Assembly: GCA_022652945.1 (NCBI GenBank)
Contig: JALCRV010000004.1
Coordinates: forward strand, 1 to 64,000
Reading direction: 5' to 3'
Source: Bacilli bacterium
GTDB lineage: Bacteria; Bacillota_I; Bacilli_A; RFN20; CAG-288
DNA: 64,000 nt
A program made the position numbers and the translations under genes. Each line of letters begins with the position of its first letter. Positions within the stretch are counted from its first letter, which is position 1. Below the pieces are notes generated by a model, which made no database searches, was not told where the DNA came from, and saw only the letters and a list, made by a program, of their open reading frames with translations. Below, in pieces: positions 8,076 to 17,168 of this stretch.

Positions 8076-9803
8076 ATGAAAAAGAAATCAATCATTTGCA
8101 TCGGATTAAGCTTAGCGATGCTTCCTAGTTTATTCTCCTGTAACTTTTTCGGAACGGCCAGTTCTAAGACCAGCGCTAGTTCGATAGGTGAGAACACGAG
8201 TGTCTCGACAGCAGGAAGTTCTGCTGCTGCTTCAAGTAGCTTAGCAACTTCTTCTTCCAGCTCCAGTTCTAGTTCGGCTTCTGTAACTTCCTCAGATGAG
8301 AAAGCTTATGAACAGGTAGCGGATGCTGAAAAATACGATTTTAACAAAAATAAAAATCTGACTTGCATGGGCGATGCCACCCTTAACTCTCTCGGGACTA
8401 AGAAGATCTTAGTCATCCCGGTTACTTTTAAAAATTGCGCAACGTTTACTTCCGCTCAACTCGCTAAGATCAATAAAGCCTATAACGGTGAGGCTTCCGA
8501 TACAGGCTGGCAGAGCTTAAAGTCCTACTATGAGACTGCGAGTTATGGTAAATTGACCATTGAGAGCGTCATAGCTGATCCTTACGTTGTCCAAATGAAT
8601 GATTATGAAACTGATGCGACTATCGCTGATACCGCTAAGGATACCAGTTTTGAAGGAAGGGTCTACAACCAGACATATAGCACCGGACAATTAGCGGATG
8701 ATATTGTTAAAAGCTACAGTTCGAAATATAACATGGCTGATTTCGACCTAGATAATGATGGCCTGGTCGATGGTGTAGAAATGGTCTATATCGGCGGAAG
8801 AGAGTGGGTTAACGGCTCCGATGATCCGACCTCGGTCTGGTGGAACTTTACCTACATAGCTAACACAACCAACAACGAACCTAACACCCATATCGCTGGA
8901 GTCTATTTCTGGAGCCAGCTGACTATGTTGGAAAATGGTTACTATTCAACCGATATCGATACTCATACTCTGGTTCATGAGTCCGGGCATATGCTGGGCC
9001 TAGATGACTATTATTCTTATGATTACGACAGCAATGGCCGCGCTCCGGAAAACCCTTGTGGAATAGTGGATATGATGGATGGTAACATCGGTGATCAAAA
9101 CGCTTTCAGCAAATGGCTTTTAGGATGGACCAGCCCGAAGTATCTGACCGGCAAAGTCGATACGTTCGATCTGACCTTGAATTCCTTTGCGGATACCGGG
9201 GATTGCTTAATCTTACGCAATACCTCGACCGATCCGTGGAATGGAATGCCCTACGATGAATACCTGATGCTAGAGTATTACACTCCGACTAAGCTTAATG
9301 AGCAGGATAGCGTCATGGGCTATCCGGAATGGAAAAGAGCAGGAACAGGCGGCTGTTATAAAAAACCTGGCCTGAAAGTTTTCCACGTCGATGCCAGACT
9401 CGCTAATGTCGATACCTCAGACTTAAGCACTCTGGCTTATACGGATACGCTTTCAAGAAACTTATTCTACGCCGCTTCTAACACGGGCAGCTCTTCTATG
9501 GATATAAATACATCTAAAAAAACAGGTGAGAAGACTTATAATTCCCCTTATCGCTTAATCGAAGCGGTGCCGGCGACCGGAATCGATTATTTCGGGAGTT
9601 CGGATTATTCCCATCTCGGCGATCAGACAGTTCTCTTTGGAAATGTCCTTAACGGCTGCGGAGGTCTTACTTTCTCGATGGAGAAAATGAAGAGCATCTT
9701 CCCTAACGGGACATTATTTAACGATGGCAGCACTCTCGATTATGATTTCATGGTGACTAACCAGACGGATAGCAATATCACTTTGCATTTTAGCCGCGTT
9801 TAA
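8076..9803 (+). CDS. M6-family metalloprotease lipoprotein
   Basis: The 575-residue protein has a signal peptide with lipobox FSC (Cys near 24) and a Ser-rich linker (about 28-72). A protease domain follows with the zinc motif HTLVHESGHMLGLDDYY around residues 295-311; the HExGHxxGLDDY form is diagnostic of M6 peptidases (immune inhibitor A type). Before it lies FDLDNDGLVDGVEMVYIGG, a calcium-loop-like segment typical of these enzymes. It is probably an extracellular lipid-anchored zinc peptidase that degrades host or dietary protein. AAAAGGAG precedes the ATG and a clear terminator follows, so it is a single-gene transcript. Confidence 0.88.
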   Translation: MKKKSIICIGLSLAMLPSLFSCNFFGTASSKTSASSIGENTSVSTAGSSAAASSSLATSSSSSSSSSASVTSSDEKAYEQVADAEKYDFNKNKNLTCMGDATLNSLGTKKILVIPVTFKNCATFTSAQLAKINKAYNGEASDTGWQSLKSYYETASYGKLTIESVIADPYVVQMNDYETDATIADTAKDTSFEGRVYNQTYSTGQLADDIVKSYSSKYNMADFDLDNDGLVDGVEMVYIGGREWVNGSDDPTSVWWNFTYIANTTNNEPNTHIAGVYFWSQLTMLENGYYSTDIDTHTLVHESGHMLGLDDYYSYDYDSNGRAPENPCGIVDMMDGNIGDQNAFSKWLLGWTSPKYLTGKVDTFDLTLNSFADTGDCLILRNTSTDPWNGMPYDEYLMLEYYTPTKLNEQDSVMGYPEWKRAGTGGCYKKPGLKVFHVDARLANVDTSDLSTLAYTDTLSRNLFYAASNTGSSSMDINTSKKTGEKTYNSPYRLIEAVPATGIDYFGSSDYSHLGDQTVLFGNVLNGCGGLTFSMEKMKSIFPNGTLFNDGSTLDYDFMVTNQTDSNITLHFSRV

Positions 9804-9827
9804 AAGACTGTTAAAGAATCCTTTATA

Positions 9828-9853
9828 GCCTCGGGGCTGACCCGAGGCTTTTT
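9828..9853 (+). terminator. Rho-independent terminator of M6 protease gene
   Basis: An 8-bp perfect stem GCCTCGGG / CCCGAGGC with a 5-base loop is followed by TTTTT, 25 bases after the stop codon. Confidence 0.9.
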
Positions 9854-9885
9854 AGATATTTAAAGAAGTAACATGTGAGCAATCT

Positions 9886-11181
9886 TTAAAGGAACATCGC
9901 CATATAAAGAGGCAAGGAAATCAAGTTGTCTTTTACACCAATATTGCCATCGGTCAGCTTTATACCTTTTAAAGAAGGCTTTTCTTGAAGAATAGTTCTT
10001 AAAGAACGAGAGCATTTACTTCCAGCTTTCACTTCCAAAAGGAAAGGAACACCGGAAGAAGAAATCACAAAGTCCAACTCTAGATTATTGTTGCGTGTGT
10101 AATAGTATAGGGAATAACCACGTAGAGCGAGCATTTGACTGATGCCGTTTTCAAAGATTGCGCCTTTATATATACCTAATTCCCCGTTAATTATTTGAGC
10201 GTTAGTCCCATCGTCCAACATGGATACTAAAAGTCCGGTATCAGCCATATATATCTTAAAGAATCCCTCCTTTATTTGAGCAGTCAAAGGAGGTTCAAGA
10301 CTCGATAAACAATTACATGTTCTGATTATCCTTCCATCCAGAAGCCAATCTAGACTTCCGAGGTATTTATTGCTTCGGCCTTTTTTATCGAAGAAACGAT
10401 AAGAGAACTTTTTGTTCTCTTTGGCTAATTGAGCGGGAACACTTTCAAAGCAGGCCTTGGCCTTGACCTTTTCAGTCGAGACTGCATATTTAGCGATATC
10501 ATTTTTATAGTCTCTGACAATAGCTCTTTGAATCAGCAGGACTTTTGTGTAGTTCCATTCATTCACGAAAGAATCAACGCAGGCTGGCATACCGCCAATC
10601 ACTAAGTATTGGCGGAACAGTTCCAGCATCTTTTTATTCATCGCTTCATTTACCGGGGTCAAAGAATCAAAAGATTGCTTTAAGGTCTTGATAACCATCT
10701 CACTGACACCATTGGCCCAAAGGAATTCTTCAAAGTCCAAAGGCTCCATATTGAGGTATTCGACATACCCGGTCGGATACGAAGAGACTTTTTGAAAAGA
10801 AATGCCGAGCATCGAACCGGAGGCAATCACATCGAATCTTTTATCCTGGGCAAAGAATTTCAAAGCTGTCCGTGCGTTTGGACAAGCTTGAATTTCATCG
10901 AAGAATAACAGAGTCTTATGCGGTACCAGTTTCAAGCCAAAAGCTTTGTAAAGAGAAATATTCGCAAGAATCGTTGTTATATCAAGATCGCCATCAAATA
11001 TCCTCTGAAAAGATGGGTTCTCAACGAAATTCATTTCTATGACATTTTCATAATTGCTTTTGGCGAATTCGCGAATAGAAAAGGTCTTCCCTACCTGTCT
11101 AGGCCCTTGGACAATTAAGCAAAGATGGTCCTTTTTTTCCTTCCATTCAGATAATGCCTTCTCTATCTTTCTTTTGAGCAT
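9886..11181 (-). CDS. AAA ATPase with DUF4143 domain
   Basis: The start at ATG 11181 has GGAGGTG at 8 bases; an upstream in-frame TTG at 11187 is less likely. The 431-residue protein has Walker A (QGPRQVGKT, about 25-33), Walker B (LLFFDEIQACP, about 93-103), a sensor-like ASGSMLGI, and a C-terminal DUF4143 region with a nuclease-like strand pair (LELDFVI ... PFLLEVKAG). This is the AAA_14/DUF4143 ATPase family, common as scattered single genes. Their biological role is unsettled; defence, toxin-like and DNA-related roles have been proposed. It stands alone here, preceded by four regularly spaced repeats that may control it. Confidence 0.88.
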   Translation of the reverse strand: MLKRKIEKALSEWKEKKDHLCLIVQGPRQVGKTFSIREFAKSNYENVIEMNFVENPSFQRIFDGDLDITTILANISLYKAFGLKLVPHKTLLFFDEIQACPNARTALKFFAQDKRFDVIASGSMLGISFQKVSSYPTGYVEYLNMEPLDFEEFLWANGVSEMVIKTLKQSFDSLTPVNEAMNKKMLELFRQYLVIGGMPACVDSFVNEWNYTKVLLIQRAIVRDYKNDIAKYAVSTEKVKAKACFESVPAQLAKENKKFSYRFFDKKGRSNKYLGSLDWLLDGRIIRTCNCLSSLEPPLTAQIKEGFFKIYMADTGLLVSMLDDGTNAQIINGELGIYKGAIFENGISQMLALRGYSLYYYTRNNNLELDFVISSSGVPFLLEVKAGSKCSRSLRTILQEKPSLKGIKLTDGNIGVKDNLISLPLYMAMFL

Positions 11182-11235
11182 ATACAATCACCTCCATAAA
11201 TATCCCTTAATCAGGCAAGATTTAATTGTATGATA

Positions 11236-11344
11236 ACACTTATTTAATACTTATAAAACACAAATATTACACTTTTTATGTAGCACAATAAATGCAAAAT
11301 TACACTTTTTAAATGATTTATGCGATCATAAAGAACACTTTTTA
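11236..11344. repeat. Four ACACTT-N-TTTA repeats with exact 33-bp period
   Basis: ACACTTTTTA begins at 11269, 11302 and 11335, and a variant ACACTTATTTA at 11236. The spacing is 33 bp each time, about three helical turns. The array lies upstream of the DUF4143 ATPase gene, where it reads TAAAAAGTGT in the gene's direction. It looks like an operator array or iteron set. Outside the 10-mers the units are only AT-rich, not conserved. Confidence 0.65.
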
Positions 11345-11425
11345 ATGCGGGCGATATTGAACAACGCATAAAAAAGCATCGGCAATCAGCCATTAATCAA
11401 TGAAAGTGAGCATTAAGAAACCTTT

Positions 11426-11791
11426 TTAAATAATCGCATCCGCTGTCGAGACATTCGTCGCGATAGGAATATCGTAAACTGCTGCGATCCTTAATAAGGC
11501 TTTGACATCCGGATCATGAGGTTGGACCTGCAGAGGATCCCAGAGGAAGACGATAATATCGATCTCTTTTTGAGCAACCGCCGCTCCGATTTCTAAATCT
11601 CCTCCTAAAGGGCCGGGGAGAAAGGCTTTAACTGGAAGCCCGATTGCTTCCTGAATCAGTTTAGCGGTATGTCCGGTGCCACATAACTCATAATCCTTTA
11701 ATCTTTCGACGTTCCTTTTAGCCCAAGCAACAATCTCCGGCTTCTTGTTATCGTGAGCGATTAAGGCGAGGACCTTTTTCTTTTGTGCCAT
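11426..11791 (-). CDS. mgsA: Methylglyoxal synthase
   Basis: The 121-residue enzyme converts dihydroxyacetone phosphate to methylglyoxal and phosphate, a bypass of lower glycolysis. Recognisable elements are IAHDNKK (11-17), the phosphate loop GTGHTAKLI (38-46), LPGPLGGD with the catalytic Asp 65, and WDPLQVQPHDPDVKALLR with His 92. The order and spacing match the MgsA family. It is at the short end of the family, stopping right after the last conserved strand (TNVSTADAII). It is monocistronic on the minus strand with GGAAAAG upstream of the start. Confidence 0.93.
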   Translation of the reverse strand: MAQKKKVLALIAHDNKKPEIVAWAKRNVERLKDYELCGTGHTAKLIQEAIGLPVKAFLPGPLGGDLEIGAAVAQKEIDIIVFLWDPLQVQPHDPDVKALLRIAAVYDIPIATNVSTADAII

Positions 11792-11996
11792 ATTTATCTT
11801 TTCCTTCTTTTTTCAGTTTACTATCACTAGAAAAAGTATAACAGAAATATTAGGTATAGTGCCGTAAGAGAAATTAAATAAGTCTACCTAAAGCTAAATA
11901 TTTCCGTGTAGTTTACTTCGCCATCCAAAAAGAGATAATTTCAAAATATACATATTGTATATTTTATGGTATATTAAATGTAACGGAGGATTGAGA

Positions 11997-13334
11997 ATGC
12001 GCTGCTATATCTTAAGAGCCACAACTTCGGGAATCCGCAATCTCGTCAATCCGGTTACTATTGAGTTCTGCGGATCAAAGATTACCTATAACATCAAGCT
12101 TAACGGCAATAATATCAGAGCCATTTACGGAGCTAACGGCTCCGGTAAATCCGCTTTGATTTTGTCGTTTCTTTTCGCTAAAAACCTGATGCATGAGCCT
12201 TACTATCTAAAAAGCAAAAGCCAAAAGCATTTTGATGACTTACTGAATAAGAAAACGAATACGTTCTTTTTTAAATGCGATTTTGCGGTTTTTGATGAGA
12301 AACGCAACAATAAGAAAATAGGCGTTTTTTCTTACTTAATAGAAGTCAAGAAAGTGAATGGCTCCTACCGGATCACCCATGAAAGATTAGCGGAGAACAA
12401 GGCTATTTCCCTGAATCGGGAAACGTCTTTGATTCTCGAATCCCAGGACGGGAAAATGATTTGCAATCCTTCGATAAACGATCTCTTTTTAACCGAGTTT
12501 CAAGATAAGACTAAAAACCTGCTTTCCGATACTTCATTTGTTTCCCTGCTTCTATCAAATGTTACCGATTTCCTTAAAGACAAAAAGAACAAACTATCCG
12601 AGACGATGATGAAGTTAGTCTACGCTGATATGTTTGCTCTTGCGTTAAAGATCTTCGTTCAAAACGAGGATCTGCATCTTTCATATTTCCTTTCTCCTAA
12701 GACTCTCCAGGAATACCAGGAAATGAGTCCTGATAACATTAAGTCCCTTTTTATCTCGGATTACCTGACCTCGTCAGCTCCGTTAACCAAGGTTAAAAAG
12801 GGAGAATATGAACGATTTGTCAAGTATACTGAGCGCCTTTCACGTTTTATAAAAATCTTTAAAGCCTCGCTTCAAAAAATCAAGATTGTTAAAAAGGAAG
12901 ACGAGAACTATTATTACTGCACCAATAATCTTGTCTATCCTGATTATGAAGTCAGCGAAGAATTTGAAAGCACAGGCATAAAAAAGCTGATTGCTTTGTT
13001 TCCTTTCCTCGATGGAGCAGATAAAGGGGATATCGTCTTTATCGATGAATTAGATGCCAATATCTCCGGGGTCTATCTAGAAAAGCTCATCGAGGTCATC
13101 TCTCTTTATGGTAAGGGACAGTTAATTTTTACCGCCCATTCTGTAGAGCCGATGCATTACCTTTATAAATTCTCTAAGAGCGTATATTTCTTAGGTGAAG
13201 AAAATCTCTTAGTATCTTGGATTAAAAATGCCAATTACCGTCCTTATACGCTTTATCAAGAAGGTATGATTGAAGGCTGCCCTTTCAATGTCGAACCCTT
13301 CGACTTTCTTTCGGCATTCGGAGAAGGCAAATAA
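11997..13334 (+). CDS. AAA_15/ABC-type ATPase, RloA-like, solitary
   Basis: The ATG at 11997 has GGAGG upstream; the longer frame from 11955 lacks one. The 445-residue protein has Walker A GANGSGKS (45-52), a long helical insertion, and Walker B FIDELDANISG followed by the switch-like FTAHSVEPM (about 345-385). This is the pattern of the AAA_15/AAA_21 (RecF/SMC-related) ATPases found in RloA and Abi-type proteins. No TOPRIM, HNH or other nuclease domain is fused. No RloB-like or nuclease partner is adjacent; the next gene, convergent, is an oxidase-fold protein. It may be a defence ATPase acting alone or a remnant of a pair. Confidence 0.72.
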   Translation: MRCYILRATTSGIRNLVNPVTIEFCGSKITYNIKLNGNNIRAIYGANGSGKSALILSFLFAKNLMHEPYYLKSKSQKHFDDLLNKKTNTFFFKCDFAVFDEKRNNKKIGVFSYLIEVKKVNGSYRITHERLAENKAISLNRETSLILESQDGKMICNPSINDLFLTEFQDKTKNLLSDTSFVSLLLSNVTDFLKDKKNKLSETMMKLVYADMFALALKIFVQNEDLHLSYFLSPKTLQEYQEMSPDNIKSLFISDYLTSSAPLTKVKKGEYERFVKYTERLSRFIKIFKASLQKIKIVKKEDENYYYCTNNLVYPDYEVSEEFESTGIKKLIALFPFLDGADKGDIVFIDELDANISGVYLEKLIEVISLYGKGQLIFTAHSVEPMHYLYKFSKSVYFLGEENLLVSWIKNANYRPYTLYQEGMIEGCPFNVEPFDFLSAFGEGK

Positions 13335-13418
13335 AAGATGCAATTGATCATCTGCGTAGAGACGGACTCAAAATGCTGATCCAATAGAAAAACTTTGACT
13401 CTTTTAAATCTTTCGAAA

Positions 13419-13934
13419 TTATTCTTCCATCTCTAAATGCTGTCTTTCCCCGACTCCAGCTTTTTTAAAGTCTGAATTAAGGAAATCGAAGCTTGAAGGA
13501 ATGACCTTTAATAGATAAAGAGGATCCTTCAGTTTCCTTAAGGATTCAACGGGTAATTTCTTATATTCCAAGATCTTAATGTATTCCTCCGAGAACGGAG
13601 CAATCAGTATTCCTTTTCCTTGAACCTGTAAGCCTTTTAAGTTCCCGAAGCCTTGATACTTATCAAAGACCGCAATGGAGACATTATCATTCTTTTCTAA
13701 GCCGATAAACTTCTTCCCGCCTTCCGTAAAGAAATAAAAGGCTCCTTGATAGTAAGTGTATTCAATCGGAGTGCAACGGATGTAAGTCCCTTCTCCGGTC
13801 GCTAAAGCGCAGGTATTGTTCTCTAAGAGATACTTTTCAATCTCCTTTATTAAAGCTTCCCTTTCCATCTTAACGGAAGTTAAGTCCTTTTTAATCCAGT
13901 ATTCCTGGGCGTTCTGATACGCTTCTTTATCCAT
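13419..13934 (-). CDS. Pyridoxamine 5'-phosphate oxidase-fold flavoprotein
   Basis: The start is placed at ATG 13934 because AAGAGGAG lies 7 bases upstream; the frame extends to 13961. The protein of about 171 residues has the split-barrel pattern: NTCALATGEGTYIRCTPIEY, YQGAFYFFTEGGKKFIGLEKN and NVSIAVFDKYQGFGNLKGLQ. These fit the PPOX / flavin-nucleotide-binding family (FMN or F420 binding). It is probably a cytoplasmic FMN-dependent reductase or oxidase of unknown substrate. It is a single gene separated from the upstream membrane protein genes by a strong terminator. Confidence 0.78.
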   Translation of the reverse strand: MDKEAYQNAQEYWIKKDLTSVKMEREALIKEIEKYLLENNTCALATGEGTYIRCTPIEYTYYQGAFYFFTEGGKKFIGLEKNDNVSIAVFDKYQGFGNLKGLQVQGKGILIAPFSEEYIKILEYKKLPVESLRKLKDPLYLLKVIPSSFDFLNSDFKKAGVGERQHLEMEE

Positions 13935-13975
13935 AGATAAGCTCCTCTTTTCTTCTTTCATATTATGGCACCATT

Positions 13976-14030
13976 AAAGAAAAATGGCCGAGATTTCAAA
14001 TGGATTTTTCCTTTTGAAATCGAGGGCCAT
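13976..14030 (-). terminator. Terminator between membrane-protein operon and PPOX gene
   Basis: On the minus strand a two-part stem (ATGGCC/GGCCAT at 14030-14025 and 13989-13984, GATTTCAAA/TTTGAAATC at 14021-14013 and 14000-13992) is followed by TTTTTCTTT. It lies 36 bases after the stop of the gene at 14066-14398. Confidence 0.85.
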
Positions 14031-14065
14031 CAATGTAAATGATAAGACTTAGTCCGAGTTACGAT

Positions 14066-14398
14066 TTAAATATTCAAGAATAGTAAGCAGATCTGAGGGA
14101 CCATTAAGATGAAAGCGGCGAAGACATTAGAATAAACAGATAGATCGCTCGGGTCTCCTTCATCTTTGTCCTTCGCATTCCAAAATAAGAACCAATGGAG
14201 GCTGAAGCGAGCAAGAGGTTCAGCGTAGCGGACAAAGAAAGGCCCCATAAAGGAAAAGAGACCAAAGAGTAAAGAGATATAAAGCGGAAAGGGTCTAAAG
14301 AGGGCAACAAAGACGGTACCTAAGATAGACGCTAAAAGAAGGATCACAAAGAAAATATCCTCGTAATAGTCTTCAATGAATGATTTGAAGTCTTCCAT
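14066..14398 (-). CDS. Small membrane protein
   Basis: A 110-residue protein with an acidic N-terminus and three hydrophobic segments (about 15-35, 38-58 and 90-109). The middle region contains an acidic loop (KDKDEGDPSD). AAAGGAGGG precedes the ATG. It lies 15 bp downstream of the gene at 14414-14869 and is probably co-transcribed with it. I do not recognise a family. Confidence 0.6.
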   Translation of the reverse strand: MEDFKSFIEDYYEDIFFVILLLASILGTVFVALFRPFPLYISLLFGLFSFMGPFFVRYAEPLARFSLHWFLFWNAKDKDEGDPSDLSVYSNVFAAFILMVPQICLLFLNI

Positions 14399-14413
14399 GT
14401 TCCTATCCCTCCT

Positions 14414-14869
14414 TTAAAAGCAGTAAGCGTAACGTCCGCTGATCGAGGTGACCGTCAAACTTAAATCCGCATCATCTAAGACCCAGGAAGAAGGTACGTT
14501 ATTTAAAAGAACATCTCCGACCCAAGTAGCAAATATGGCCGGCGTAACCGACAGTTTATTAGTAGTCGCGCTTTCTTCAACAACATTAGTGCCTTTAACG
14601 ATATAAGTAAAACTAAGTTCGGGGATGTTGTGGTATTTCTCTGCATAGATCGTTAAAAGGTAAATGACTTTTTCCTGCCCGCTTTTAGGGGAAGAAGAGG
14701 AGGTAGGGGAAATCTGGATTCTCAGATATTTAGAATAATTATCCATCGTCAAAGCACCTGATGACTTATCAGTGCGGTTATTAAAAGCGACAACACAGCC
14801 AACGATCGTCATAATCAGAACCATGGCGGTTATGCTTAGTTTACTGATCATCATGCTTTTTTCTGTCAT
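14414..14869 (-). CDS. Single-pass exported protein of unknown function
   Basis: The 151-residue protein has an N-terminal hydrophobic helix (about residues 11-31, SITAMVLIMTIVGCVVAF), then a Ser/Thr-rich extracytoplasmic domain with beta-type patterns (YLRIQISPTSS, LSFTYIVKG, DLSLTVTSISGRYAYCF). The helix could be a membrane anchor or a pilin-like N-terminus, but no prepilin peptidase motif is visible. GGAAGGGAAG precedes the start. It is the first of two genes that end at the terminator at 13976-14030. Confidence 0.55.
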   Translation of the reverse strand: MTEKSMMISKLSITAMVLIMTIVGCVVAFNNRTDKSSGALTMDNYSKYLRIQISPTSSSSPKSGQEKVIYLLTIYAEKYHNIPELSFTYIVKGTNVVEESATTNKLSVTPAIFATWVGDVLLNNVPSSWVLDDADLSLTVTSISGRYAYCF

Positions 14870-15060
14870 CTGACTTCCCTTCCTTTCTTAAGACAATAAT
14901 AGATACATCAAATCTCAATTACAATCATCAAAAAAATATTTTTTTCAAATATCTGTTATTAAGGTCTTTAAGCTTAAATCATCTAAGTATAGAAAGATAA
15001 GAATAATGAAGAATCAGCATCTTTTTTCATAAGTCTCCGATAAAAGAGAATAAAGGAATA

Positions 15061-15100
15061 AATAAAAAGCTCCTTAAGCTTTTTAAAGGCCTAAGGAGCT
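15061..15100 (-). terminator. Terminator of BspA-like gene
   Basis: On the minus strand AGCTCCTTA (15100-15092) pairs with TAAGGAGCT (15076-15068) and is followed by TTTTATT. It lies just after the final stop of the BspA-type gene. Confidence 0.88.
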
Positions 15101-15128
15101 AGAAAGCCTGGAAAGTCTTTTTTAGTCT

Positions 15129-17168
15129 TTACCAGAGAGTCGGGACACCAGAGACATAATGCCAAGCCCCGCTGGTATTCGTTTCCGCATACCAGTAATA
15201 ATGACCGGTGAAGGAAGAGCTCCAAGAAGTGGACCAAGCCGAAGGCTGGCTGGTTGCTTCGCAGTAGATCATAAGATTAGTGCAACCGCTGAAAGCGGAA
15301 TTTCCTACTTTCGTGACGCTAGAAGGAATCACTAAGGTCGTTAAGCCTGTACAATCCTGGAAGGCCCAATCTTCGACGACGGTGTCATTCCACCCGTTGA
15401 TCGTCAGATTAACCGCTTTCTGGTCACAGATGGAAGCGAATTTCCAGCCATCGTAAGGCAGAGTCAAGGAAGCAAGATTCGTGCAGCCTTTAAAAGCCGA
15501 ATAATCAATGCTAGTCACCGAGGAAGGAACAACTAGAGAGGTCAACCCTGTGCAGTAAGCAAAGGCGGACTGACCAATCGTCGTGACTGAGGTAGGAATC
15601 GTAATAGAAGTCAAACTAGAGCAGTTATAGAAGGCCACCCGATCGATCGTCGTGACACTCGAAGGAATCTCAAAGGAAGTTAAAGACGTCTTGGTCGGGC
15701 AAGTGATTAACTCAGTGCCCGCTTTGTTGAAGAGAATGCCATTAATGACTTGGTAATTAGGATTCGCGGCATCGAGAGTAATTGTCTCTAACGAAGAGCA
15801 GCCGTCGAAGATACTTCCACCGATACTCGTCACGGAGGACGGGATGGTGACACTGGTTAAACCGGTGCAGTTATAGAAAGCCAGTGTGCCGATAGAAGTC
15901 ACCGTATCAGGAATGACTAAGGAAGTAAGACCTTTATACCCATCAAAGACATAATTGGCCATCGAGGTAACAGTCCAAGCGTTAATCGTCAACTGTAAAG
16001 CGGAAGGATAGTAATAAGTTTGGGCCAGTTCAATCGCCGTGCTTCCCGTGAAAGCCGTCTTGTTGAAGAGCTCGTAGAAGACCCAGCCGGTATAAGGCAG
16101 AGTCAGACTCACCAGATTCGGGCAGTTACCGAAGGCACCTACGTTAATGGTGGTAACAGTAGACGGAATCACCAAGCTAGTAAGCCCAGCGCATTGATCG
16201 AAAGCATAAGAAGTGATCGTATCCGTATTCCAAGCGTTGATGGTGAAGGCTAAGTTTAAATTATCGGAGATACCGCGGAAGAACCAGCCGGTGTACGGGA
16301 GAGTAAGACTAGTAAGCCCGCTGCAGCCGAAGAAAGCTTTGGTCCCGATAACATCTACCGAGGTTGGAATCTCTATGGAAGTCAGATTAGTTGCGCCTTG
16401 GAAAGCGTAAGCCCCGATTGAACCGACTCCAGAAGGAGCGACAAAGGAGGTCTCGCTCTTCTTAGCCGGATAGGCCACTAACGTCGTCCCATCGAAGCTA
16501 TAAAGGACGCCATCGACAGCTTTATAGCTCTGGCTGCCCGCTTCAACGATAAAGGCAGTTAAACCGCTGCAGCCTTCAAAGGCTCCATCCAAGATAGAAG
16601 TGACATTAGCCCCGATTGTGACGGTGCTAAGCCAAGTCGGATAAGAATGGTCGAACAAATTGTACAGGGATTTAGTGGCAATAATATTGGAGTCGATAGT
16701 TAAATTCACTAAGCCCGTGCAACCTCCAAGGATACCGTTAGCCCCAATAGTGGTGACGGTAGAAGGAATCCTTAAGGAAGTAAGACCGGTGCAATCATTG
16801 AAGGCGTAAGCATTGATTTTCGTAATCGAGGATGGGATTTCAAAAGAAGTAAGTTCCTTATATCCGCTGAAAGCGTAAGAAGCCATTTCCGTCGTATTCC
16901 AGCCGTTAATTGTCAAGACCAAACCAGTCGGATAGTAATAAGTAGAGGTCCGGACAATCGCCGTGCTGCCGGTAAAGTTAGTCGTACCGAATAATGAACC
17001 GAAGTCCCAGCCGGTGTAAGGCAAGGTCAAAGAGGTTAAAGCAGCGCAGCTAGTAAAGACTCCTGACCCAATACTTGTAACGCTAGTCGGAATCTCTAGA
17101 GAGGTAAGCCCGCTGCAACCGAAGAAAACCTGAGCTCCGATGGTGGTTAAGGAAGACGGAAGCTCAAT
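15129..17168 (-). pseudogene. C-terminal part of BspA-like protein, cut off by in-frame stop
   Basis: This stretch is in the same frame as the gene at 17169-21854 and directly continues its leucine-rich repeats after a TAA codon (17169-17171). It encodes about 680 residues of LRR_5 units (LTSLxIPSSVTSIGxxAFxxCTG) and ends with the closing segment GAWHYVSGVPTLW. There is no ATG with a ribosome binding site near its start; the first available start (TTG at 17030) lies inside a repeat. It was therefore not an independent gene. Full length without the stop would be about 2,240 residues. Possible explanations are a real nonsense mutation, readthrough or a sequencing error. Confidence 0.8.

Noticed and set aside
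15129-17030. Second independent BspA-like gene
   Set aside because: Same frame as the upstream gene, starts mid-repeat at TTG without a ribosome binding site, and lacks a signal peptide; treated as the cut-off end of one gene.
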